Positions 1-7,792 of a stretch of 64,000 nt of DNA are shown here, in pieces. A program made the position numbers and the translations under genes. The DNA lies in contig CAWCYZ010000002.1 in the NCBI GenBank assembly GCA_963799925.1, positions 992,001 to 1,056,000 on the forward strand, in the 5' to 3' direction. Under the pieces are notes generated by a model. It was not told the DNA's origin, searched no databases, and worked only from the letters and a program-made list of their open reading frames with translations. Numbering within the stretch: the first letter of the stretch is position 1; each line of letters opens with the position of its first letter. Source of the stretch: DATBQN01 sp963799925. GTDB taxonomy: Bacteria; Acidobacteriota; Thermoanaerobaculia; Multivoradales; UBA5704.

Positions 1-110
1 ACACGGCGCCGCTGGCGGCGGGGACGACCACCTCGCCGGCGGCGAGCGGCAGGACGGCGGCGGCGAGCGCTAGGCATCCGACAGCGAGCGCCTTCTGGAT
101 GGCGGCCATG
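1..110 (-). CDS. Secreted protein, N-terminal part only
   Basis: The reverse strand opens at an ATG whose first base is 110, with an AGGAG box at 119-123, 8 bases upstream. The 36 visible codons begin MAAIQK and continue as a hydrophobic run rich in Ala, Leu and Val, ending near LAAGE. This is a typical signal peptide, so the product is exported. The mature protein lies beyond the left edge and its function cannot be told. It is transcribed away from the gene at 430, so the space between them holds divergent promoters. Confidence 0.7.
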
Positions 111-429
111 GCGACAATCTCCTGAAGACCGGCGGGCGAACGCCGTGAACGTTTAAATTGCAAGGATTCTATAGCTTTGGGGCCGCCGCCGCAACGAAAA
201 CCGTGCAGCGGCGCTCCGCCGCCCGCCCCCTTCGCGCCCCGCCGAAGGGCTGGCCGCTCCGCTCGTAGTAGGATCGGCCGCGCTTTCACGCCAGCGCGCG
301 GCGGGTTCCGGTATCCAGCGGGTCGGACGGCGCGTGGACGGAAGACCGCGGGAAAGCTGCGGGAAGTCGGCGGGAAAACTGCGGAAAGCTCGGAAAGCTA
401 AAGCTGGAAAATCTGATGGAGCGGGCATC
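111..429. other. Intergenic region between divergent genes
   Basis: About 320 bases separate the leftward secreted-protein gene from the rightward SxtJ-like gene. The only AT-rich patch is around 148-178 (TTTAAATTG followed by TTCTATAGC), which is the best place for a promoter. Read on the minus strand it contains TAGAAT, five of six matches to a -10 box, but no good -35 partner. The rest is GC-rich with no recognisable coding or RNA element. Short frames that cross it have no start signal and no family resemblance. Confidence 0.4.
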
Positions 430-924
430 GTGACGAGCCATACCTTGGACACGGGACGGCGGACGGAGACGTCGGCGGCGATCTGGAACCCGCGCGGCGC
501 GGGCGAGGATCCCGGCGCGCGCGAGCGGCAGCGGCGAGCCGCCGCCCGGCGGCGCGGCGCCATCGGCCTCGCGATCGGCTGGAGCGCCGCCGCCATCCTC
601 TACCGGCTGCGGCCGGCCCGCCCGCTACCGCCGCTCGCGGTCGCCGCGGTCGCCCTGCTCTTCGCGGCGGTCGCGCTCGCCTCGCCGCTCGGCCTCTACC
701 CACGCCTCCAGGCGCTCCTCGACGCCTTCGGCCGCGCCGTCGGCGCGGCGGTGACCTGGGTGCTGATGACTCTCCTCTTCTTCCTCTTCGTGCTGCCGGT
801 GGGAGCGCTCCTGCGCGCCGCGGGCAAGCTCGCCATCACCCGCGGCTTCGACCCGCGGCAGCCGTCCTACTGGTCGGAGCCGGAAGGCCCGCGCGGCGCC
901 GACGACTACCGCAAGCAGTTCTAG
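430..924 (+). CDS. SxtJ-family membrane protein
   Basis: A 164-aa protein started at GTG 430, chosen because GGAG lies 8 bases upstream; earlier in-frame starts have no such box. A basic, Arg-rich N-terminus is followed by about three hydrophobic segments (residues roughly 40-57, 68-86 and 100-125). The polar tail runs through PSYWSEPEG to an aromatic/basic end (DDYRKQF). Size, topology and tail fit the SxtJ family, whose biochemical role is unknown. It sits 22 bases before a carbamoyltransferase and upstream of DUF5989 and SGNH genes, the same companions as in sxt clusters. Family assignment rests mainly on this context, so it is good but not certain. Confidence 0.7.
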   Translation: MTSHTLDTGRRTETSAAIWNPRGAGEDPGARERQRRAAARRRGAIGLAIGWSAAAILYRLRPARPLPPLAVAAVALLFAAVALASPLGLYPRLQALLDAFGRAVGAAVTWVLMTLLFFLFVLPVGALLRAAGKLAITRGFDPRQPSYWSEPEGPRGADDYRKQF

Positions 925-946
925 GCCCCCCGGGCGCAGGGCGGAC

Positions 947-2779
947 GTGAAGCTACTCGGCGTTTCCTGTTACTACCACGACGCGGCGGCCTGCCTGGTC
1001 GACGGCGGGCGGATCGTCGCCGCGGCGCAGGAGGAGCGCTTCACGCGCAAGAAGCACGACGCCGGCTTCCCCGCCCACGCCGTGCGCTACTGCCTGGCCG
1101 AAGGCGGCATCTCCGGCGGCGGCCTCGACGGCGTCGTCTTCTACGACAAGCCGCTCCTCAAGTTCCACCGCATCCTCGAGACCTACCTCGCGGTCGCCCC
1201 GCGCGGCCTGCGCTCCTACGTGCAGGCGGTGCCGCTGTGGCTCAAGGAGAAGCTCTGGATCCCGCCGCGCATCGAGGAGTCGCTCGCCGACTGCGGGCTC
1301 GACGGCCGCAGCGAGATCTTCTTCACCGAGCACCACGAGTCGCACGCCGCCTCCGCCTTCTACCCCTCGCCCTTCGAGGAGGCCGCGATCCTCACCTTGG
1401 ACGGCGTCGGCGAGTGGGCGACGACGACGATCGGCGTCGGCGAGGGCGCGCGCCTGCGATTGCTGCGCGAGATCAAGTTCCCGCACTCGCTGGGCCTCCT
1501 CTACTCGGCCTTCACCTACTTCACCGGCTTCAAGGTGAACTCCGGCGAGTACAAGCTGATGGGGCTCGCGCCCTACGGCACCGCCCGCTACGCCGACCTC
1601 ATCCGGCGCGAGCTGATCGACGTCCGGGACGACGGCTCGTTCCGCCTCAACATGGACTACTTCGGCTACCTCGACGGCCTGGCGATGACGAACGGCCGCT
1701 TCGCCGATCTCTTCGGCGGGCCGCCGCGGCAGCCCGAGACGCCGATCACGCGCCGCGAGATGGACCTCGCGCGGTCGATCCAGGAGGTGACCGAGGAGGT
1801 GGTGCTGAGGCTGGCCCGCCACGCCCGCGAGCTGACCGGCAAGCGCAATCTCTGCCTCGCCGGCGGCGTGGCGCTCAACTGCGTCGCCAACGGCATCCTG
1901 CTGCGCGCCGGCATCTTCGACGACATCTGGATCCAGCCCGCCGCGGGCGATGCCGGCGGCGCGCTGGGCGCCCCGCTCGCCTTCTGGCACAACGCCCTCG
2001 GCCGGCCGCGGACGGTCGCCCCGCGGCAGGATTCGATGCGCGGCGCCTTCCTGGGCCCCGAGTTCGGCGCCGAATCGATCCGCGAGTTCCTGACCGCGCG
2101 CAATCTGCCGTACGAGGAGCTGGCGGAGGCGGACTGGGCGCCGCGGCTGGCGCGGCTGATCGCCGAGGAGAACGTCGTCGGCCTCTGCCACGGGCGGATG
2201 GAGTTCGGGCCGCGCGCGCTCGGCAACCGCTCGATCATGGGCGACGCGCGCTCGCCCAAGATGCAGTCGATCATGAACCTGAAGATCAAGTTCCGCGAGA
2301 GCTTCCGGCCCTTCGCGCCGAGCGTCCTCGAGGAGCGGGTGGGCGACTACTTCGAGCTCGACCGGCCGTCCCCCTACATGCTGCTGGTCGCCGACGTCGT
2401 CGCCAGCCGGCGGGTGCCGAGGCGCGGCGACGAGGACGGGCTCGACCTCGTCGAATGGGTGAACCGCCCGCGCTCGGACCTCCCCGCGGTCACCCACGTC
2501 GACTACTCGGCGCGCATCCAGACGGTGTCGCGGGAGGTCAATCCGCGCTACCACGCCCTGCTCGCCGAGTTCGAGAAGCTCACCGGCTACGGGGTGATCG
2601 TCAACACCAGCTTCAACGTGCGCGGCGAGCCGATCGTCTGCACGCCCGAGGACGCCTACCGCTGTTTCATGCGCACCGAGATGGACTACCTGGTGCTCGG
2701 CCCCTTCCTGCTGCGCCAGAGCGAGCAGCCGGCGCTCCCCGAGCGCGGGGACTGGCGGCAGGAATACCAACTGGACTAA
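947..2779 (+). CDS. Carbamoyltransferase (NodU/CmcH/SxtI family)
   Basis: A 610-aa protein from GTG 947. Enzymes of this family make carbamoyl-adenylate from carbamoyl phosphate and ATP and pass the carbamoyl group to a hydroxyl on a sugar, antibiotic or toxin. The N-terminal Kae1-like domain shows the opening GVSCYYHDAAACLV, the metal/ATP region HHESHAASAFYPS near residue 130 and LTLDGVGEW. The C-terminal YrdC-like domain shows FGPRALGNRSIMGDAR and, near the end, NTSFNVRGEPIVCTPEDA. Length is usual for the family. It is the catalytic centre of a four-gene unit with SxtJ-like, DUF5989 and SGNH proteins. The acceptor cannot be read from sequence; an exported glycan or small metabolite is possible. 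The long frames on its opposite strand are shadows. Confidence 0.92.
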   Translation: MKLLGVSCYYHDAAACLVDGGRIVAAAQEERFTRKKHDAGFPAHAVRYCLAEGGISGGGLDGVVFYDKPLLKFHRILETYLAVAPRGLRSYVQAVPLWLKEKLWIPPRIEESLADCGLDGRSEIFFTEHHESHAASAFYPSPFEEAAILTLDGVGEWATTTIGVGEGARLRLLREIKFPHSLGLLYSAFTYFTGFKVNSGEYKLMGLAPYGTARYADLIRRELIDVRDDGSFRLNMDYFGYLDGLAMTNGRFADLFGGPPRQPETPITRREMDLARSIQEVTEEVVLRLARHARELTGKRNLCLAGGVALNCVANGILLRAGIFDDIWIQPAAGDAGGALGAPLAFWHNALGRPRTVAPRQDSMRGAFLGPEFGAESIREFLTARNLPYEELAEADWAPRLARLIAEENVVGLCHGRMEFGPRALGNRSIMGDARSPKMQSIMNLKIKFRESFRPFAPSVLEERVGDYFELDRPSPYMLLVADVVASRRVPRRGDEDGLDLVEWVNRPRSDLPAVTHVDYSARIQTVSREVNPRYHALLAEFEKLTGYGVIVNTSFNVRGEPIVCTPEDAYRCFMRTEMDYLVLGPFLLRQSEQPALPERGDWRQEYQLD

Positions 2780-2849
2780 CCTCACGGGGGCAGCCACAGG
2801 GGGCTGCCCCTAACGGCCCCTCAAGAGAACGGACAAGGAGAGCAGGGCG

Positions 2850-3014
2850 ATGCGCAGGCTTGGCTACGTGGGCTCGATGCTGCGGCAGATCTTCGACTTC
2901 GCGCGGCACAACAAGGTCTACTGGATCGTCCCCTTCGTGCTCATTCTTGGACTCGTGATCCTCCTGGTCGTCACCAGCCAGGCGACGGCGCCCTTCATCT
3001 ACACGCTGTTCTAG
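2850..3014 (+). CDS. DUF5989 small membrane protein (SxtK-like)
   Basis: A 54-aa protein with ATG at 2850 behind a strong AAGGAG box (2835-2840). It starts MRRLGYVGSMLRQIFDFA, then has one long transmembrane helix (about residues 24-44) and a short tail ending IYTLF. This pattern of a short amphipathic head, one helix and a position directly after a carbamoyltransferase is that of DUF5989, the family of SxtK. Its function is unknown; an anchor or assembly partner for SxtJ and the carbamoyltransferase is my inference. The SGNH gene begins 7 bases after its stop, so the genes are co-transcribed. Confidence 0.8.
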   Translation: MRRLGYVGSMLRQIFDFARHNKVYWIVPFVLILGLVILLVVTSQATAPFIYTLF

Positions 3015-3021
3015 CGCCGCG

Positions 3022-4350
3022 ATGCCGGCGCGCTCCCGCGGCGGCAGGCTCGCCCTCCTCGCCGTCTCGACCCTCGCCACCCTGCTGATCGCGGAGGCGG
3101 CGCTGCGCCTCGCCGGGGTCGGCTATCCCAACTTCTACGGGCCCGACCCGGCGCGCGGCTGGTCGCTCATCCCGGGCGCCGCCGGCCGCTGGACGAAGGA
3201 AGGGGACGCCGCGGTCCGCATCAGCTCCGCCGGGCTGCGCGACCGCGAGCACACGGTCGAGAAGCCCGCCGGCGTCTACCGCATCGCCATCCTCGGCGAC
3301 TCCTGCACCGAGGCGCTCCAGGTGCCGGTCGGCGCCACCTTCTGGTCGCTCCTCGAGCGCCAGCTCCCCGCCTGCCCGGCCCTCGCCCGCCAGTCCGGCC
3401 GCCGGGCCGGCCGGATCGAGGTGCTCAACTTCGGCGTCTCCGGCTACGGCACGGCCCAGGAGCTGCTGACGCTCCGCGGCGAGGTCTGGAAATACCGGCC
3501 GGACCTGGTCCTCCTCGCCTTCTACACCGGCAACGACGTGCGCAACAACTACCGGCCGCTCGAGCAGGACCCGCTGCGCCCCTACTTCGTCCTCGACGGG
3601 GGCGGCGGCCTGCGGCTGGACGACTCGTTCCGCGACAGCCCGGGCTACCGCCTGCGCCGGAGCCTCCCGGCGCGCGCCCTCTACGCCGCCTTCAACCACT
3701 CGCGGCTGCTGCAGCTCGGGAAGATGGCGAAGAGCGCGCTCGACGGCTACGTCGGCGCCTGGAAGGCGCGCCGGGTGACCACCCAGCCGATCGAGGAGCT
3801 CGGGCTCGACAACGCCGTCTACCAACCCCCCGCCGACGCCGGCTGGCGCGCCGCCTGGGCGGTCACCGAGGCGATGATCGGCGCCATGGACGCCGAGTCA
3901 CGGCGGCACGGCGCGCGCTTCGCCGTCGTCAGCCTCTCGACGCCGATCCAGGTCGATCCCAGCCTCGCCAAGCGCCAGGCCTTCGCCCGCCAGCTCGGGG
4001 TCGCCGACCTCTTCTACCCCGACCGCCGGCTCGCCGCCCTCGGCCATGCCGCCGGCATCCCGGTCCTCGCCCTCGCCCCGCCGCTCGCCGGCGACGCCGC
4101 GCGGACCGGCCGCTTCCTCCACGGCTTCCCCAACACCCGGCCAGGCGAAGGCCACTGGAACGCCGCCGGCCACCGCGCGGCCGCCCGCCTCCTCGCCGCC
4201 TGGCTCTGCGCCGGGATGCCGCTCGATCCTAGAGCGGCCCTCGCCCGCCCTCGCAGACGAGCAGTTTGCGCCTCTCCTCGCGGGTGGTCCGAGGGCGGTC
4301 GCCTGCAGCGGCACGACCATGCCGGGCGCCGTCCCCTTGCGGCCCCCTAG
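3022..4350 (+). CDS. SGNH/GDSL-family hydrolase, membrane-anchored
   Basis: A 442-aa protein from ATG 3022. An N-terminal hydrophobic segment (about residues 10-30) anchors or exports it. The SGNH fold is marked by block I LGDSCTEALQVP near residue 92, a block II-like NFGVSGYGTAQE, the block III motif YTGNDV, and a late His in GEGHWNAAGH. Such proteins are esterases or acyl/acetyltransferase-linked hydrolases acting on glycans or lipids. It corresponds in position to SxtL, the GDSL protein of saxitoxin clusters. The last 40 or so residues after the GH motif are Arg-rich and look unlike the family, so the natural C-terminus may be shorter or a base error may lie near 4230. Confidence 0.82.
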   Translation: MPARSRGGRLALLAVSTLATLLIAEAALRLAGVGYPNFYGPDPARGWSLIPGAAGRWTKEGDAAVRISSAGLRDREHTVEKPAGVYRIAILGDSCTEALQVPVGATFWSLLERQLPACPALARQSGRRAGRIEVLNFGVSGYGTAQELLTLRGEVWKYRPDLVLLAFYTGNDVRNNYRPLEQDPLRPYFVLDGGGGLRLDDSFRDSPGYRLRRSLPARALYAAFNHSRLLQLGKMAKSALDGYVGAWKARRVTTQPIEELGLDNAVYQPPADAGWRAAWAVTEAMIGAMDAESRRHGARFAVVSLSTPIQVDPSLAKRQAFARQLGVADLFYPDRRLAALGHAAGIPVLALAPPLAGDAARTGRFLHGFPNTRPGEGHWNAAGHRAAARLLAAWLCAGMPLDPRAALARPRRRAVCASPRGWSEGGRLQRHDHAGRRPLAAP

Positions 4351-4371
4351 CGCATCGGCCACAATACGGCA

Positions 4372-4845
4372 ATGCTTCGCTTCAGGCCGGTCCACGGGGT
4401 CGTCGTCGTCCTCTTGTTCGTCGCCGCCGTCCTGGGCGCCAAGATGGCCCTGGAGAACCGGGCCGGCGGCCCCGGCTACGAGCTGGTCCTCCCCAGGGAC
4501 GGGGCGGTGACGCTCGACCTCGCCGGCCTCGGGCCGCAGCAGGTGCGGTTCTACCGCTTCCTCAACCGGGGCAACCAGGAGGTGCGGTTCTTCGTCGGCC
4601 GCGACGCCCAGGGCGCGATCCAGGTCGCCTACGACGCCGACGAGGTGTGCGCCAAGTACAACCGGGGCTTCCGGCACGAGGGGGAGTGGATGGTCTGCAA
4701 CAAATGCGACAAGTCCTTCCGGCTCACCGAGGTCAACGCGGGCGGCGGGGGCTGCAAGCCGGTCCCCCTGGCTCACCGGGTCGAGGGTGACCATCTGACG
4801 ATCGCCGAGGCCGACATCCTCCAGGGATGGCGGCTCTTCCATTGA
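4372..4845 (+). CDS. DUF2318-like metal-binding membrane protein
   Basis: A 157-aa protein from ATG 4372 with one N-terminal transmembrane helix (residues 8-24) and an extracytoplasmic domain. Conserved-looking cysteines form the pattern DEVCAKYNRGF, then VCNKCDKSF, then GGGCKPVPL, which resembles the DUF2318 family of predicted iron/sulfur or metal-binding proteins. In other bacteria DUF2318 proteins accompany iron transport or redox membrane complexes. No such partner is adjacent here: upstream is the SGNH gene and downstream the roadblock gene. Function is unassigned; a role in metal or redox handling at the membrane is inference. Confidence 0.65.
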   Translation: MLRFRPVHGVVVVLLFVAAVLGAKMALENRAGGPGYELVLPRDGAVTLDLAGLGPQQVRFYRFLNRGNQEVRFFVGRDAQGAIQVAYDADEVCAKYNRGFRHEGEWMVCNKCDKSFRLTEVNAGGGGCKPVPLAHRVEGDHLTIAEADILQGWRLFH

Positions 4846-4887
4846 GCGGTAGCGGCGGATCGGAACCGTCGTCCAACCAACGTCCCG

Positions 4888-4896
4888 TGGTATATC
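4888..4896 (+). promoter_or_regulatory. Extended -10 promoter element for the MglB-MglA operon
   Basis: TGG followed by TATATC gives a TGn extended -10 element 26 bases before the MglB-like start at 4922. No good -35 lies at the usual distance. The same TGn-TAnnnT pattern recurs before several genes in the window, which supports the call. Confidence 0.4.
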
Positions 4897-4921
4897 TTCG
4901 CGCGGTCCGGAAAGGGTAGCC

Positions 4922-5416
4922 ATGTGTGCAGCCGACTTCGTGCTCTACGAAGAGGAGTTCAGGAGCCTGCAGGAGGCCCTTCGCCGCCTGCGTCAGGAGT
5001 CGAACGCCAAGGCCGTCTTTCTGATCGACAAGAACGGGCAGCAGATCGCCGCCGCCGGGGAGATCGAGCAGTTCGACACCACCTCGCTCGCCTCGCTGAC
5101 CGCCGGCAACGTCGCGGCGACGGACGGGCTCGCCAAGCTGATCGGCGAGCGCGAGTTCTCGGTGCTGTTCCACGAGGGGCAGCAGGACCACATCCACATC
5201 TCGATCGTCGCGAAAAGGGCCATCCTGGTGGTCATCTTCGACGACCGCTCCTCGCTCGGGCTGGTGCGGCTGCGGGTCAAGCGCGCCAGCGTGGACCTCG
5301 AGAAGATCTTCGAGACGATGCTGCAGAAAGGTGAGCGGGGAGCGCAGGGGGCGCCGCACGGCAGCCCCTTCTCCGAGATCACCGACGACGACATCGACGC
5401 CCTGTTCGGTGAATAG
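4922..5416 (+). CDS. Roadblock/LC7-domain protein, MglB-like
   Basis: A 164-aa protein from ATG 4922. The roadblock/LC7 fold covers about residues 15-130: a helix (LQEALRRLRQES), then the strand AVFLIDKNGQQIAAAG, a second helix (LASLTAGNVAATDGLAKL) and the paired strands ending IHISIVAKRAILVVIFDD. The acidic tail DDDIDALFGE is typical of MglB-type GTPase-activating proteins. Members dimerise and stimulate the Ras-like GTPase MglA, setting front-rear polarity or surface placement of motility and secretion machines. The next gene is MglA, 62 bases on, which fixes the assignment. A hairpin lies in the gap between them. Confidence 0.88.
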   Translation: MCAADFVLYEEEFRSLQEALRRLRQESNAKAVFLIDKNGQQIAAAGEIEQFDTTSLASLTAGNVAATDGLAKLIGEREFSVLFHEGQQDHIHISIVAKRAILVVIFDDRSSLGLVRLRVKRASVDLEKIFETMLQKGERGAQGAPHGSPFSEITDDDIDALFGE

Positions 5417-5419
5417 CGG

Positions 5420-5451
5420 GTGAGCAGACCGCACCCGGCAGGCGGTCTCAC
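5420..5451 (+). other. Hairpin between mglB-like and mglA genes
   Basis: Bases 5420-5432 (GTGA, 3-base bulge, GACCGC) can pair with 5442-5451 (GCGGTCTCAC), giving a 10-bp stem with a 9-base loop. No T-tract follows, so it is not a classical terminator. It could process or stabilise the operon mRNA and set the GAP to GTPase ratio; that role is speculation. Confidence 0.25.
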
Positions 5452-5478
5452 GGCTGGCGACGAAGCGAGCGAGCGCAG

Positions 5479-6063
5479 ATGACCTTTATCAACTACGCCA
5501 GCAAGGAGATCAACTGCAAGATCGTCTACTACGGCCCCGGGCTGTGCGGCAAGACGACGAACCTGCAGTACATCTACAACAAGACCGCCCCCGAGTCGAA
5601 GGGCAAGATGATCTCGCTGGCGACCGAGGCCGACCGCACCCTGTTCTTCGATTTCCTGCCGCTCGACCTGGGCTCGATCCGCGGCTTCACCACCCGCTTC
5701 CACCTCTACACCGTCCCCGGCCAGGTGTTCTACGACGCCAGCCGGAAGCTCATCCTCAAGGGGGTCGACGGCGTCATCTTCGTGGCCGACAGCCAGGACG
5801 AGCGGATGGAGGCGAACATCGAGTCGATCCGCAACCTCGAGCAGAACCTGGTGGAGCACGGTTTCGACCTGGCGACGGTCCCCTACGCCCTGCAGTTCAA
5901 CAAGCGGGACCTCGGCAACGTCATGCCGGTCGACGAGATGTATCGCACGCTCAACTACAAGCGCGAGCCGACGTTCGAGGCGGTGGCGACGACCGGCGTC
6001 GGCGTCTTCGACACCTTGAAGTCGGTGGCGAAACAGATCCTGATCGAGCTGCGCAAACGCTAG
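5479..6063 (+). CDS. mglA: Ras-like GTPase MglA
   Basis: A 194-aa small GTPase from ATG 5479. Motifs in order: an MglA-type N-terminus (TFINYASKEINCKIVYYG), P-loop GPGLCGKTT near residue 21, the switch regions with TLFFDFLPLDLG and TVPGQVFYDASR (the DxxG position is replaced by TVPGQ, as is usual in MglA), and NKRD near residue 140 for guanine recognition. Length matches Myxococcus and Thermus MglA. It acts at the inner face of the membrane as the GTP-bound polarity switch, with the upstream roadblock protein as its GAP. Motility genes are not in the window, so the process it controls here is unknown. Confidence 0.92.
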   Translation: MTFINYASKEINCKIVYYGPGLCGKTTNLQYIYNKTAPESKGKMISLATEADRTLFFDFLPLDLGSIRGFTTRFHLYTVPGQVFYDASRKLILKGVDGVIFVADSQDERMEANIESIRNLEQNLVEHGFDLATVPYALQFNKRDLGNVMPVDEMYRTLNYKREPTFEAVATTGVGVFDTLKSVAKQILIELRKR

Positions 6064-6120
6064 CTAAAGGCCCGTGTGCGCGGCCGCGGCCGCGGGCCAC
6101 GGACTCGGGAGCGACGAGCG

Positions 6121-6771
6121 ATGGCGAAGAGGTGGCAGAAATCGGACATCTCCTACCTGCAGCGCTACGGCAAGACCAAGACGGTCGAGGAGCTCGCCAA
6201 GCGCTTCAAGACCGACGTCAAGACGGTGCGGGCGAAGCTCGCCGAGCTGGCGCCCCCGGCGGCGGGAGCCAAGAAGGCCGCCGCGAAGAGCGCGCCCGAG
6301 CCGGCCGACCCCGCGCTCACCGCCTACACCGACGCCCTGAAGGCGCTGCACAAGCAGGACTGGGCCAAGGCGGCGAAGCTCTTCGGGAAGCTGGCGGCCG
6401 ACGAAGACCGGCCGGATCTCGCCGCGCGGGCGCGCCAGTACCTGGCGGCCGCCCGGCAGCGGCTCGAGGGCGAGGAGGGGAAGAGCGGTCCGGAGGACGC
6501 CTACTTGAAGGCCGTCTTCGAGAAGAACCGCGGCAATCTCCCGGCGGCGCTCGAGATCTGCCGCCGCGGCGGGCGGGACAAGAAGGACGAGCGCTTCGCC
6601 TACCTCGCGGCCTCCATCTATGCGCTCGACGACCGCGGCGAGGAGGCGGCGCAGGCGCTCGCCCATGCGGTCGAGCTCAACCCGAAGAATCGCATCCTCG
6701 CCTTCCATGACGCCGACTTCGCCGAGCTCCGCAAGGATCGCGACTTCCGCCACCTCTTCGACCTCCCCTGA
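6121..6771 (+). CDS. HTH-like plus TPR-repeat protein in the mgl operon
   Basis: A 216-aa protein; ATG 6121 is preferred because GGGAGCGACGAG lies just upstream, although a longer frame exists. Residues 6-45 (SDISYLQRYGKTKTVEELA and on through TDVKTVRAKLAEL) look like a helix-turn-helix unit of the kind that scans for stepwise helix docking. An Ala/Lys linker follows, and then TPR-like helical pairs (TAYTDALKALHKQDWAKAA, FAYLAASIYALDDRGEEA and a terminal block with NPKNRILAFHDADFAELR). Function is unknown. The position 57 bases after mglA suggests a partner or effector of the polarity switch; that is inference. Confidence 0.65.
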   Translation: MAKRWQKSDISYLQRYGKTKTVEELAKRFKTDVKTVRAKLAELAPPAAGAKKAAAKSAPEPADPALTAYTDALKALHKQDWAKAAKLFGKLAADEDRPDLAARARQYLAAARQRLEGEEGKSGPEDAYLKAVFEKNRGNLPAALEICRRGGRDKKDERFAYLAASIYALDDRGEEAAQALAHAVELNPKNRILAFHDADFAELRKDRDFRHLFDLP

Positions 6772-6781
6772 GAGGGTGGAC

Positions 6782-7792
6782 GTGCTCACCCCCTCGGAGG
6801 ACCGGTCGCGACCGCAGGCCGCGGAGCCCGCCGGCGCCGCCCTGGTCGCGATCGGCGGCGGCACCGGCCTCTCGGCCCTCCTGCGCGGCGTCAAAGCGCA
6901 GGTCGGCAGCGGGCTCCGGCAGCTCACCGGCGTCGTCACGGTGACCGACGACGGCGGCTCCTCGGGCCGGCTGCGGCGCGAGTTCGGAGTCCTGCCGCCG
7001 GGCGACATCCGCAACTGCATCGTCGCCCTGGCCGACGACGAGGACCTCCTCGCCCGCCTCTTCCAGTACCGCTTCCCCAACGGCGGCGGCCTCCTCGGGC
7101 ACAGCTTCGGCAACCTCTTCCTCACCGCCCTGACCGGCATCACCGGCGACTTCTACCAGGCGATCCTCACCGCCGAGTCGGTGCTCTCGGTGCGCGGCAA
7201 GATCTATCCCGCGACCCTGACCGACGTGCGCCTGCGCGGCCACGGCGTCTCCGGCCGCGTCTACGAGGGGGAGTCGGCGGTGGGGGTCTCCGGCGAGGAG
7301 CTGACGCGGGTCGAGCTCGATCCGGCGGCGCCCCCGGCCTTTCCGGGCGCCGTCGCGGCCCTCGAGCAGGCGGACCTCATCCTGCTCGGCCCCGGCTCGC
7401 TCTACACCTCGATCATCCCCAACCTGCTCATCCCCGGCATCCGCCAGGCGATCGTCAAGTCGGGCGCGCGGGTGATCCTGCTGCTCAACCTCATGACCCA
7501 GCCCGGCGAGACCGACGGCATGATGGGGGTGGACCACCTGGCGGCGGTGCAGAGCCACGCCGGCGCCGGGGTGGTCGACGCCGTCCTCGTCAACTCGACG
7601 CCGATCCCCGAGGAGCTCCTGACCCACTATGCCGAGACCGGCGCGCAGCCGGTGCGCGTCGACCGCGAAGCGCTCGAGCGCATGGGCGCCGCCGTCCTCG
7701 CGGCCGACCTGCTCGCCCCCGGCGAGCTCATCCGCCACGACTCGGCGAGCCTGGCGCGCGCCGTGCTCGCGCTCGCCGGCCGGCCCACGTGA
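6782..7792 (+). CDS. yvcK: YvcK/CofD-like UDP-GlcNAc-binding protein
   Basis: A 336-aa protein from GTG 6782, preceded by GAGAGGG. The nucleotide-sugar-binding core is visible as AIGGGTGLSALLRG near residue 22, TVTDDGGSSGRLRREFG, and the GDIRNCIVALADD segment; LLGHSFGNLFLTAL and LLGPGSLYTSIIPNLL are further family blocks. YvcK proteins bind UDP-GlcNAc and tune carbon flow into peptidoglycan precursors and the placement of the rod-shape machinery. It overlaps the start of glmU, which makes UDP-GlcNAc, by 4 bases. That coupling strengthens the functional call. Confidence 0.9.
   Translation: MLTPSEDRSRPQAAEPAGAALVAIGGGTGLSALLRGVKAQVGSGLRQLTGVVTVTDDGGSSGRLRREFGVLPPGDIRNCIVALADDEDLLARLFQYRFPNGGGLLGHSFGNLFLTALTGITGDFYQAILTAESVLSVRGKIYPATLTDVRLRGHGVSGRVYEGESAVGVSGEELTRVELDPAAPPAFPGAVAALEQADLILLGPGSLYTSIIPNLLIPGIRQAIVKSGARVILLLNLMTQPGETDGMMGVDHLAAVQSHAGAGVVDAVLVNSTPIPEELLTHYAETGAQPVRVDREALERMGAAVLAADLLAPGELIRHDSASLARAVLALAGRPT

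Noticed and set aside
334..429. Earlier ATG start for the SxtJ-like gene
   Set aside because: The added 32 residues are Lys/Arg/Ser/Gly-rich and have no ribosome-binding site; GTG 430 has GGAG at the right distance.
953..2797. Long open frame antisense to the carbamoyltransferase (614 codons)
   Set aside because: It mirrors a well-supported gene, has an Arg/Val/Ala/Glu-biased composition typical of GC-rich shadows and no start signal.
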